A stretch of 15,086 nt of DNA from an uncultured Gemmatimonadota bacterium (lineage in GTDB: Bacteria > Gemmatimonadota > Gemmatimonadetes > Gemmatimonadales > GWC2-71-9): contig CAMLHP010000040.1 in assembly GCA_946479805.1 (NCBI GenBank), positions 1 to 15,086 of the forward strand, given 5' to 3'. Shown piece by piece: positions 9,065-15,086 of this stretch. The position numbers and the translations under genes were made by a program. The notes under the pieces were generated by a model. It saw only the letters and a program-made list of their open reading frames with translations. It was not told the origin of the DNA and searched no databases. Within the stretch, counting starts at the first letter, position 1. The number at the start of each line of letters is the position of its first letter.

Positions 9065-10129
9065 ATGAGATCGTCTGGTCTGCACTGGGCGGCAGCCGCG
9101 CTGGCCGGCGCTGCGGGCCTCGTGCCCCTTCCCGCCACCGCATCCGCGCAGGGCTGCGAGCCCATCCGCTTCACCAACCCGGTCAGCCTGGGCGGGGAAG
9201 GCGAAGCCTATCAGCCCGGCCGCGAATGGCGGGTGACGGTTGCCTACCGGCGCCTCTTTTCAAACCAGTGGTTCATCGGCACCGAGGAGAGCGGGAGCCT
9301 GGCGCCCGGAGGGGTTCCACCCGAATTCCGGGTCCACACCTTCGTCGCCGATGTCGCCTACGCCTTCAGCGACCGGTTTCGCGCCCGGGTGAGCGTACCG
9401 TTCTCGACCGGCTCGCTTTCGCGCATCTGGCCCGATGGAGCGCGCCACGAGCAGAAGGCCTCCGGCATCGGAGACATCAGTGTGCAGGGCGAAGCCTGGC
9501 TGCTGGAGCCTCGCACTCATCCGGGCGGCAACATCGGCTTGGGGCTCGGCGTCAAGGCTCCCACCGGGAGCCATACTCGCCCGAGCCAGTTCTTCCTGCC
9601 ATCCGGACCGGTGGATTTTCCGGCCGACCAGACCATCCAGCCCGGCGATGGCGGCTGGGCGATCCTCACCCAGGTGCAGGGTTTCAGGGAGCTCTCCGAG
9701 TGGCTCTCGCTGTACGGGTTCGGTTCGTACATGATCAGCCCCAGGAGCAGGACCGAAGTGGTGATGTCGCCCGGATCGCCGCTGCAATGGTCGGTGCCCG
9801 ACGTTTATTCGGCGCGGGCCGGGGTCGCGTTCGACCTGGCTCCCGACCTGGGCCTCAGCGCGAGTCTCGGCGCCAGGATCGATGGCATACCAGTTCGTGA
9901 CCTCATCGGCGGCGGCGACTCCGCCACCGTCAAGCGGACATCGTACATCGTGTACGCCGATCCGGGAGTGTCGTTCACCCGCGGGAAGAGCAGCTTCACC
10001 CTTGGTGTGCCGGTGCGGGTGCACCTCAACCGCACCAGGAGCATCACGGAACAGCAGCCCGGCGCGATGCCCAACGCCGGCGGGTTTGCCAAGTACCTGG
10101 TCTTCGCCAGCTACTCGCTCCGGTTCTGA
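9065..10129 (+). CDS. Outer-membrane beta-barrel protein, MetA-pathway-porin-like
   Basis: A 354-residue outer-membrane protein. The signal peptide spans about 1-28 (cleavage near ASA28). The remainder is rich in alternating amphipathic strands and ends in Phe (SYSLRF), the usual C-terminal barrel signature. GIGDISVQGEAWLL followed by GLGLGVKAPTG is the pattern of the phenol-degradation MetA/transporter barrel family (Phenol_MetA_deg-like), whose members are proposed to move small hydrophobic or aromatic molecules. Function is rarely proven, and the substrate here is unknown. The ATG has a strong GGAG 8 nt upstream (9053-9056). The tlpA-like gene begins 3 nt after its stop codon, so the two are almost certainly one operon and probably act in the same envelope process. 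Confidence 0.8.
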   Translation: MRSSGLHWAAAALAGAAGLVPLPATASAQGCEPIRFTNPVSLGGEGEAYQPGREWRVTVAYRRLFSNQWFIGTEESGSLAPGGVPPEFRVHTFVADVAYAFSDRFRARVSVPFSTGSLSRIWPDGARHEQKASGIGDISVQGEAWLLEPRTHPGGNIGLGLGVKAPTGSHTRPSQFFLPSGPVDFPADQTIQPGDGGWAILTQVQGFRELSEWLSLYGFGSYMISPRSRTEVVMSPGSPLQWSVPDVYSARAGVAFDLAPDLGLSASLGARIDGIPVRDLIGGGDSATVKRTSYIVYADPGVSFTRGKSSFTLGVPVRVHLNRTRSITEQQPGAMPNAGGFAKYLVFASYSLRF

Positions 10130-10132
10130 TCC

Positions 10133-10705
10133 ATGCGCCTCCGACTGGTGTGGCCGGGCATGGCGGTGCTCGCCCTGGCGGGGCTCGCCCTGGCGGGGCA
10201 ACCCGCCAGCGCTGCGGCACAGGTGATGGCGCGGCCCTCGTCCGCACGGGCCATCTCCACCGGAGTTCCCGCTCCCGATATCGATCTCGAGACACTCACC
10301 GGCGGGCGGGTCAAGCTTTCGTCCCTGCGAGGGCGACCGGTGGTGCTGACGTTCTGGGGGACCTGGTGTCCCCCCTGCCGGGACGAGTTCCCGGTGCTGG
10401 TGGATGCGCATCGACGCCACAAGGACGACGGGCTCGAGATCCTGGCCGTGAACCAGCGGGACCAGGAGTTGAGTACCAGGGACGTGGAAGCGTTTGCGGC
10501 GGAATACGGTGTGGACTTTCCGGTGGCACTGGATCCGCGGGGAAGGACCAGGCGCAGCTTCAAGCTGGTCGCTTTGCCCACCACGATATTCGTGGACAGC
10601 ACGGGGACGATCCGCACGGTGCATTCCGGGCCGATCAGCCCGCGCCAGCTGGAAGACGGGATCAGGACGATACTGCCGGAGAAGCAACCACCCGCTACCC
10701 GCTGA
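10133..10705 (+). CDS. TlpA/ResA-like thiol-disulfide oxidoreductase
   Basis: A 190-residue periplasmic thioredoxin-fold protein. A signal peptide covers about 1-28. The mature domain has the active-site motif WCPPC (78-82; Cys79 and Cys82), the strand VVLTFWGTW before it, and the cis-proline in ALPTT (Pro149). The CPPC type is shared by TlpA, ResA and CcmG-like reductants used in cytochrome c or cytochrome oxidase assembly and general thiol reduction, but the partner cannot be told here. The insert between Cys82 and the cis-Pro is normal for the family. It begins 3 nt after the barrel gene and has no separate promoter. Codons for its signal peptide include an exact 15-bp tandem duplication (10168-10197). 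Its TGA is directly followed by the complement of the kinase 3 stop codon. Confidence 0.9.
   Translation: MRLRLVWPGMAVLALAGLALAGQPASAAAQVMARPSSARAISTGVPAPDIDLETLTGGRVKLSSLRGRPVVLTFWGTWCPPCRDEFPVLVDAHRRHKDDGLEILAVNQRDQELSTRDVEAFAAEYGVDFPVALDPRGRTRRSFKLVALPTTIFVDSTGTIRTVHSGPISPRQLEDGIRTILPEKQPPATR
10168..10197 (+). repeat. 15-bp exact tandem repeat in the signal-peptide region
   Basis: GCTCGCCCTGGCGGG occurs twice in a row (10168-10182 and 10183-10197), encoding LALAG-LALAG in the hydrophobic core of the TlpA-like signal peptide. The unit is a multiple of three, so gain or loss would change signal length without a frameshift. Confidence 0.85.
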
Positions 10706-13348
10706 CTACTTACGACTCGCAACTCCGTCGAGTCCGACCCGTCGCAGCAGGGCCCTGAACCTGGGGCTTTCACGGATGGGATCGTAGGTCGGATCGAGCA
10801 CCGACATCAGCGATGACCAGATCTCACCCGCGTCGGTGGCGCGCTCCAGCGCGGCCAGCGCCTGGGCGGTGTCGCCCAGCCCGAGATGACTGTGGGCCCG
10901 ACGGGTCTCTGACATCCATGGCTGTGGAGTCTCCGCGTCCTCACGCAGCAGCCGGCGCCGGGCCTCGGCAGTGTCACCTGTCATCGCGATCACGTAAGTC
11001 GCCTGGGTGAGGTAACCGGAACCCTGGCGGGCGAGTTCCCGGGCCGCGTCTGGATGATTGGACCAGAGTTGGACCAGGGAGCCGAAGCCGAGGCTGGTCA
11101 GATTGACCGGATCAATCGCGAGGGCGTGGTTGCTTTCGGCCAGCGCGCTGTCCGTCATCCCGTTCTGGAAGAACGCGTAGGAGATCCAGCTCAGCACCAG
11201 GGCGGACTCGGGATCCGCGTCACGTGCCACGCGCAACTGGGCCAGCGCATCGGCGGGCCGGCCCCGGAACATCAGGTGCCGGGCAAGCTGCACTCGGGCT
11301 TCGACACTCCTGGGCTCCAGCCGCACCGCTGTCTCGAACTCGCGCGCCGCCGCGTCCCACTGATACCCGAACTGGTACACCAGCCCCAGCGCGATGTGTG
11401 GCTGTGCCTGGGTGGAGTCGAGCTGTAGCGCGCGCTGCGCCGCCCGGACTACGCCGTCGTGGATCGCAGTGGGTGGAACGCGCTGGAAATGGGGGAAGAG
11501 CGCAAGGGACATGCTGAGCCCGGAGTAGGCCGGGGCGAACAGCGAGTCCAGCGTAATGGCCTGCCGGAACAGGTCGGCGCTTTCATTGACGCTGAGCCCC
11601 CGCCGGCTGAGCCGTTCCTGTCCCCGGAGGTAGAGGCGATAGGCTTCACTGTTGCTGGTGCGCTGGTTGGCGGCGAGGTCCGGCGCCGCCCCGATGACCG
11701 ACGGGAACAGCGACCGCAGGGCGGTGGCCAGGCTGTCGGCGATCATCTTCGCCGCGGAGGCCTGCTGGTCTGGCTGGAGCACAAAGCTCTGGGCCCAGAC
11801 GCTGGCGGCATCGGACTGACGCCCGAGGTCGGCCGACAAGACCCAGCGGCCGCGGTCCTGGCGCACCTCCGCCGTCAGCACAAAGTCCGCCTTGAGCTTC
11901 GAGCCCGCCGCCACGACATCCACGGCAAGCGAATCGCGGTAGGCGCGCGCTCCACTGCGGCTCTTGATCAGGATGCCCGGCACTCGCGCGAGCGCGGACG
12001 CGACGTCCTCGTAGAAACCGTCGGCGACGAAGGCGAGCGTGCTATCCCGGTCGAGGTTGTAGAACGGGAGCACCGCCAGCGTGAGCTGAGCGGCAACTCC
12101 CGCACGAGCCGGACCGGCGGTGTCGCGCCGGGGGTAAAGCACCGCGGCACCTGCGAGCAACGCCACTACGATGAGTGCGGCCCAGCCGTACCTGGCACGT
12201 CGCCACGCGGGCCCTTGAGGCGCCGCAGCAGCCGCGGCCCGCGGCGCACCGGATGATTCCGTGACCGATGCGGCGTCGAGCGCGCCCAGAACTTCGCGCG
12301 CGCTCTGCGGCCGCAACCCAGCGTCCTTCTCGAGGCATCGCGCAACCAGCAATGCGATTCCTGGCGGCAACTCCGGCCTGAGGTCACTCACCAGCGGTGG
12401 TCGAGTGGTGAGGTGCGCCGTGATGGTCTGGTGAGCGGACTGCCCGGCGAAGGGCGGGTGGCCGGTGAGCACGGCGTACGCCAGGCAGCCGAACGAGTAG
12501 ATGTCGGCGCGGTGATCGGTGGAGGGGTCGCCTGTGGCCTGTTCGGGCGCCATGTAGGCCGGAGTGCCGACTGACGAACCAGTCTGCGTAAGCGTAGCAC
12601 CGGGCGTATCCGCAAGTGCCGCGCTCAGGGCCTTGGCGATGCCGAAGTCGGTCACCACCGCGGCTCCGCTCGAGAGCATCACGTTGTCCGGCTTGACGTC
12701 GCGGTGGACCACTCCGTGCTCGTGGGCGTAAGCCAGGGCGCGGCCGACGTCACGCAGCACGCTCAGCCCTTCCGCCAGAGGCAGGGGCCCGTCACGCTCG
12801 AGCCGCTCCCCCAGGGATGGCCCCTCCTCGTACGGCATGACGAAGTAGAGCTCACCATCCACCTCACCCGAGTCGTACACCGGTACGATGTTGGGGTGCC
12901 TGAGTCGCGCGGCTATTTCTATCTCGCGCAGGAAGCGCTCATGCGCCAGCGATATCGAAAGCTCCGGCCGGATCACCTTGATGGCGACATCGCGGCTGTG
13001 CTTGGTGTCGCGTGCGAGGTAGACGCAGGCCATCCCGCCCCGGCCCAGTTCCTTCCCTATCTGGTACCGGCCAGCGAGCAGCTCCGGCAGCCGTCCCTCG
13101 GCTTCGTCCACAGCCAGCTCATCAAATCGCTCGGCAGCGGGTCGGTCGAGCAGCGGCATTTCGCGCTCGCATTCAGCGAGCAGGTGCTCGAGCGCCGAGG
13201 CACGGGCGGGATCACCGCCGCTCAGCTCCTCGAGCAGAGCGCGGCGCTGCGCCGGCTCGGCGTCGAGCAACTGGTCGATCAACGGCGCGAGCGCCGTCCA
13301 GTCAGGCGGAAGAAAGTCGTCGTGCGGGGAAGGCGGAGGCGAAGTCAC
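10706..13348 (-). CDS. ECF-associated membrane Ser/Thr kinase with TolB-like and TPR domains (kinase 3)
   Basis: An 880-residue Hanks-type kinase. It opens with an extra helical segment (about 15-75: DWTALAPLIDQLLDAEP, R...LLEEL, ALEHLLAECE, LLDRPA), seen in kinases paired with TIGR02999-type sigma factors. The kinase domain is about 94-360: glycine loop GRGGMA (102-107), Lys124, HRD 215-217, Lys219, Asn222, DFG 234-236, APE 267-269. An Ala-rich linker and one transmembrane helix (387-405) lead to a TolB-like domain (about 422-545, LTLAVLPFYNLDRDS), then TPR-like repeats (about 567-860) and a closing LDPTYDPIRESPRF motif. The start is GTG (13346-13348), overlapping the sigma stop codon as GTGA, so translation is probably coupled. 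No good Shine-Dalgarno sequence is seen. Its most likely partner is that sigma factor. It converges on the TlpA-like gene with no spacer. Confidence 0.93.
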   Translation of the reverse strand: MTSPPPSPHDDFLPPDWTALAPLIDQLLDAEPAQRRALLEELSGGDPARASALEHLLAECEREMPLLDRPAAERFDELAVDEAEGRLPELLAGRYQIGKELGRGGMACVYLARDTKHSRDVAIKVIRPELSISLAHERFLREIEIAARLRHPNIVPVYDSGEVDGELYFVMPYEEGPSLGERLERDGPLPLAEGLSVLRDVGRALAYAHEHGVVHRDVKPDNVMLSSGAAVVTDFGIAKALSAALADTPGATLTQTGSSVGTPAYMAPEQATGDPSTDHRADIYSFGCLAYAVLTGHPPFAGQSAHQTITAHLTTRPPLVSDLRPELPPGIALLVARCLEKDAGLRPQSAREVLGALDAASVTESSGAPRAAAAAAPQGPAWRRARYGWAALIVVALLAGAAVLYPRRDTAGPARAGVAAQLTLAVLPFYNLDRDSTLAFVADGFYEDVASALARVPGILIKSRSGARAYRDSLAVDVVAAGSKLKADFVLTAEVRQDRGRWVLSADLGRQSDAASVWAQSFVLQPDQQASAAKMIADSLATALRSLFPSVIGAAPDLAANQRTSNSEAYRLYLRGQERLSRRGLSVNESADLFRQAITLDSLFAPAYSGLSMSLALFPHFQRVPPTAIHDGVVRAAQRALQLDSTQAQPHIALGLVYQFGYQWDAAAREFETAVRLEPRSVEARVQLARHLMFRGRPADALAQLRVARDADPESALVLSWISYAFFQNGMTDSALAESNHALAIDPVNLTSLGFGSLVQLWSNHPDAARELARQGSGYLTQATYVIAMTGDTAEARRRLLREDAETPQPWMSETRRAHSHLGLGDTAQALAALERATDAGEIWSSLMSVLDPTYDPIRESPRFRALLRRVGLDGVASRK

Positions 13349-13905
13349 GACTCGAGCGCCCGCCTTAGCAGCATCCGCGCCTTGATCCAGTCACGCTGGA
13401 CCGTGCGCGCCGTGACCTCCAGAGCCTCCGCGATCTCGCTGTCGGACATGCCGCCGAAGAAGCGGCAGTCCACCACCTGGGCCAGGCGGGGCTCCACAGC
13501 GGCGAGCCGTTCGATTGCATCGCTGAGGCAGAGGACGGCATCGGGCTGCTCGGGCCCGGGGATCACGGCGCTGTCGAAGGTGACCCTCCGAAGCGCCCCG
13601 TCGCGCTTCCGGGCATGGCGGGCGCGGGCGCGGTCCACCAGCACGTGACGCATCACCACCGACGCGAGTGCAAAGAAATGGGCCCTGTCGCGCCACGCCA
13701 CGGACGGCTGGTCGGCGAGCTTCAGGTAGGCTTCGTGAACCAGGCCGGTGGGCGTCAGCGTGCCGTTCGCGTCACTGCCCGCGAGCTGGCGCCGCGCGAT
13801 GGCACGCAGCTCGTCGTAGACCGCCGGCATCAGGCGGTCGAGCGAATCTTCCCGCCCGCTCAGGAGCTCCTGAGAAGTGACCGACGATCGAGCCGAGGGG
13901 CCCAT
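13345..13905 (-). CDS. ECF sigma factor, TIGR02999/ECF43-like
   Basis: A 186-residue ECF sigma factor. Region 2 covers about 20-100, with the family signature MPAVYDELRAIARRQL (26-41), LVHEAYLKL (55-63), WRDRAHFFALASVVMRHVLVDRAR (71-94). Region 4 is about 125-183 with a helix-turn-helix (MSDSEIAEALEVTARTVQRDW). It recruits RNA polymerase to specific promoters. Where typical ECF factors carry the acidic DAED motif of region 2.2, this one reads TPTG (51-54). In EcfP of Vibrio parahaemolyticus, an ECF43 member, phosphorylation by kinase PknT restores that negative charge. No anti-sigma gene is nearby, while the kinase gene overlaps by 4 nt. The ATG start at 13905 fits family length; no strong Shine-Dalgarno sequence is visible. 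Target promoters are not identified. Confidence 0.92.
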   Translation of the reverse strand: MGPSARSSVTSQELLSGREDSLDRLMPAVYDELRAIARRQLAGSDANGTLTPTGLVHEAYLKLADQPSVAWRDRAHFFALASVVMRHVLVDRARARHARKRDGALRRVTFDSAVIPGPEQPDAVLCLSDAIERLAAVEPRLAQVVDCRFFGGMSDSEIAEALEVTARTVQRDWIKARMLLRRALES

Positions 13906-13932
13906 GGATATGGCCGCGCGATGGTTTGGAGT

Positions 13933-13954
13933 CCGGGCCCAGGATAGGGCCCGG
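13933..13954. promoter_or_regulatory. Perfect GC palindrome upstream of the sigma gene
   Basis: CCGGGCCC (13933-13940), AGGATA, GGGCCCGG (13947-13954) forms an 8-bp perfect inverted repeat 28 nt before the sigma ATG. It could be a regulator site or a leader hairpin for the sigma-kinase message, or a second-stage terminator for the universal stress gene. No T-tract follows on the minus strand, so the regulatory reading is somewhat favoured. Confidence 0.35.
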
Positions 13955-13980
13955 CAGGCAGGTTGAACTTGGAGCCCGTA

Positions 13981-14000
13981 CCGCCGAAAGGCAACGGCGG
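13981..14000 (-). terminator. Hairpin after the universal stress gene
   Basis: CCGCCG (13981-13986) and CGGCGG (13995-14000) form a 6-bp stem with an 8-nt loop, beginning 4 nt after the stop codon of the universal stress gene. It lacks a T-tract on the minus strand, so it would be a weak terminator. Confidence 0.35.
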
Positions 14001-14004
14001 GGGC

Positions 14005-15009
14005 CTACGCGCGCTGGCGGACTCCTGAAACCTTGCGCGGCTCGGCGGCAATGTCCTGCAGCTCGGGATGCTCCCGCCGAGCCGCTGCGATGTCTATCCT
14101 GCGCGCCAGGATAGGCACGTCGGTCTCGTGCACCAGGGTGTCGATCACGCTGCCGAAGAGGATCCGGTTGCCCGCGTCGCGATGATGCGAGGCGATGGAG
14201 ACCAGATCAACCTGCTGGGCCATGGCGCAGCCCGCGATCGCGGCCGCCGGCCTGTCGTCCGCCAGCACCAGCCCCTTGGCCTGGTACCCCTTCGCCTCCA
14301 GCCGCCGGGCCAGTCCATTGACGTAGGCATCGGCATTGGCGAGCTGCGCCGTCCCCGGCACCGCATACTCTTCCTCACCAGCCGGTACCCAGTCGCGGGG
14401 AACCACAACCATCAGTCTCAGCTCGGTGTAGCCGGGCACCGCCAGTTGCAGCGCCTGGTTGATGCCGGCCTCCGCTTCATCGGTGCCGTCGAGCGGTACC
14501 AGGATTCTGCGCGGATCCCAGCGGGTACGGGTCTCCTTGCCGGGAGAAGCGTGGTTGTCGCGCAGGAGCAGGCAGGGAACTCCGGCACGGTCGACGAGGG
14601 CGCTGCCTACGCTTCCGATGCAGAGTCGGCCAATGGCCGACCGGCCATGGCTCCGGAGAACCACCAGGCCGATTTCGCGCTTCGCGGCGTAAGCCGCCAG
14701 CTCCGAAGCCACGGAGGCGCCACCCTCGACTACCTCGGCAATCACTGGAACGTGGTAGAGCTCCTCGATCTCCTCAGCCCGGTAGTCGAGCCCCTCTGCC
14801 AGGCGCATCCTGTTGGCCGCCTCGACGTTGGGGGAGACCGCCACGAGGTTCGGCGCGGTATGGGCCACCGCCGGCGCGACGGGATGGCATACCGCCACCA
14901 GGTGCAGCTGCGCACCCGTAGTCTGGGCGATACGGGCTGCGACCGGGACGGCGCGGTCAGCGGCTTCCGTGCAATCGAGCGGAACGAGTATTCGGGCCGG
15001 GCTTGCCAT
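14005..15009 (-). CDS. Tandem-domain universal stress protein (UspA family)
   Basis: A 334-residue cytoplasmic protein made of two UspA domains, about residues 4-150 and 166-303, each opening with RILVPLD (6-12 and 168-174). The nucleotide-binding loop G-2X-G-9X-G(S/T) is partly kept in domain 1: SHG (120-122) followed nine residues later by GS (132-133), with Arg in place of the first Gly. In domain 2 the second Gly is His (SHH, 274-276) with GS at 286-287, so ATP binding may be weak there. Tandem Usp proteins act in stress and dormancy responses; the ligand and partner are unknown here. A charged tail of about 30 residues follows domain 2. The ATG start has GAGG 6 nt upstream (15016-15019). 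It lies 99 nt upstream of the sigma-kinase operon in the same direction. Confidence 0.92.
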   Translation of the reverse strand: MASPARILVPLDCTEAADRAVPVAARIAQTTGAQLHLVAVCHPVAPAVAHTAPNLVAVSPNVEAANRMRLAEGLDYRAEEIEELYHVPVIAEVVEGGASVASELAAYAAKREIGLVVLRSHGRSAIGRLCIGSVGSALVDRAGVPCLLLRDNHASPGKETRTRWDPRRILVPLDGTDEAEAGINQALQLAVPGYTELRLMVVVPRDWVPAGEEEYAVPGTAQLANADAYVNGLARRLEAKGYQAKGLVLADDRPAAAIAGCAMAQQVDLVSIASHHRDAGNRILFGSVIDTLVHETDVPILARRIDIAAARREHPELQDIAAEPRKVSGVRQRA

Positions 15010-15086
15010 GGCGCACCTCGGAGCTGGCGAGAACGGGCTGGGGCAATTCCAACCTGCAGCCGGGCGCGTGATGGAAACGTGAAGGG

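Overview
The window is GC-rich, gene-dense bacterial DNA. It most resembles Gemmatimonadota. The basis is three large Ser/Thr kinases of the GGMA(T/S/C)VYLA..PE...ERFLREI type with TolB-like and TPR tails, an ECF sigma factor of the TIGR02999/ECF43-like type fused by overlap to one kinase gene, a PEP-CTERM secreted protein and a Uma2 protein. This assignment is inference from family style; the window has no rRNA or other phylogenetic marker. No tRNA, CRISPR array, insertion sequence or phage gene was found, and no gap without a gene exceeds about 210 bases.

Left part (1-7071), all leftward: a possible 5' tip of a gene running off the window; two REP-like hairpins head to head; a cupin lipoprotein; two adjacent paralogous Ser/Thr kinase-TolB-TPR genes, the first membrane-anchored and the second with no visible membrane segment; a small NIPSNAP-like dimeric alpha/beta-barrel protein; and a Uma2-family nuclease-fold protein.

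Middle (7071-10705): a leftward PEP-CTERM exported protein diverges from a rightward lipoate-protein ligase. The shared 210-bp intergenic region holds three direct TGTGAC repeats, an 8-bp perfect palindrome and a -10-like box placed so that lplA could be leaderless. Next come a rightward outer-membrane beta-barrel gene and, 3 nt later, a TlpA/ResA-like thiol-disulfide oxidoreductase, a likely two-gene envelope operon. It ends directly against the stop codon of the converging kinase with no spacer.

Right part (10706-15009), leftward: a tandem-domain universal stress protein, then an ECF sigma factor whose stop codon overlaps the GTG start of the third Ser/Thr kinase (GTGA overlap). The sigma factor lacks the usual acidic residues of region 2.2 and has Thr residues there. 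The kinase has an extra N-terminal helical domain. Together they look like a phosphorylation-controlled sigma module comparable to EcfP/PknT, and this is the most interesting system in the window. How the three kinases relate functionally cannot be decided from sequence alone.
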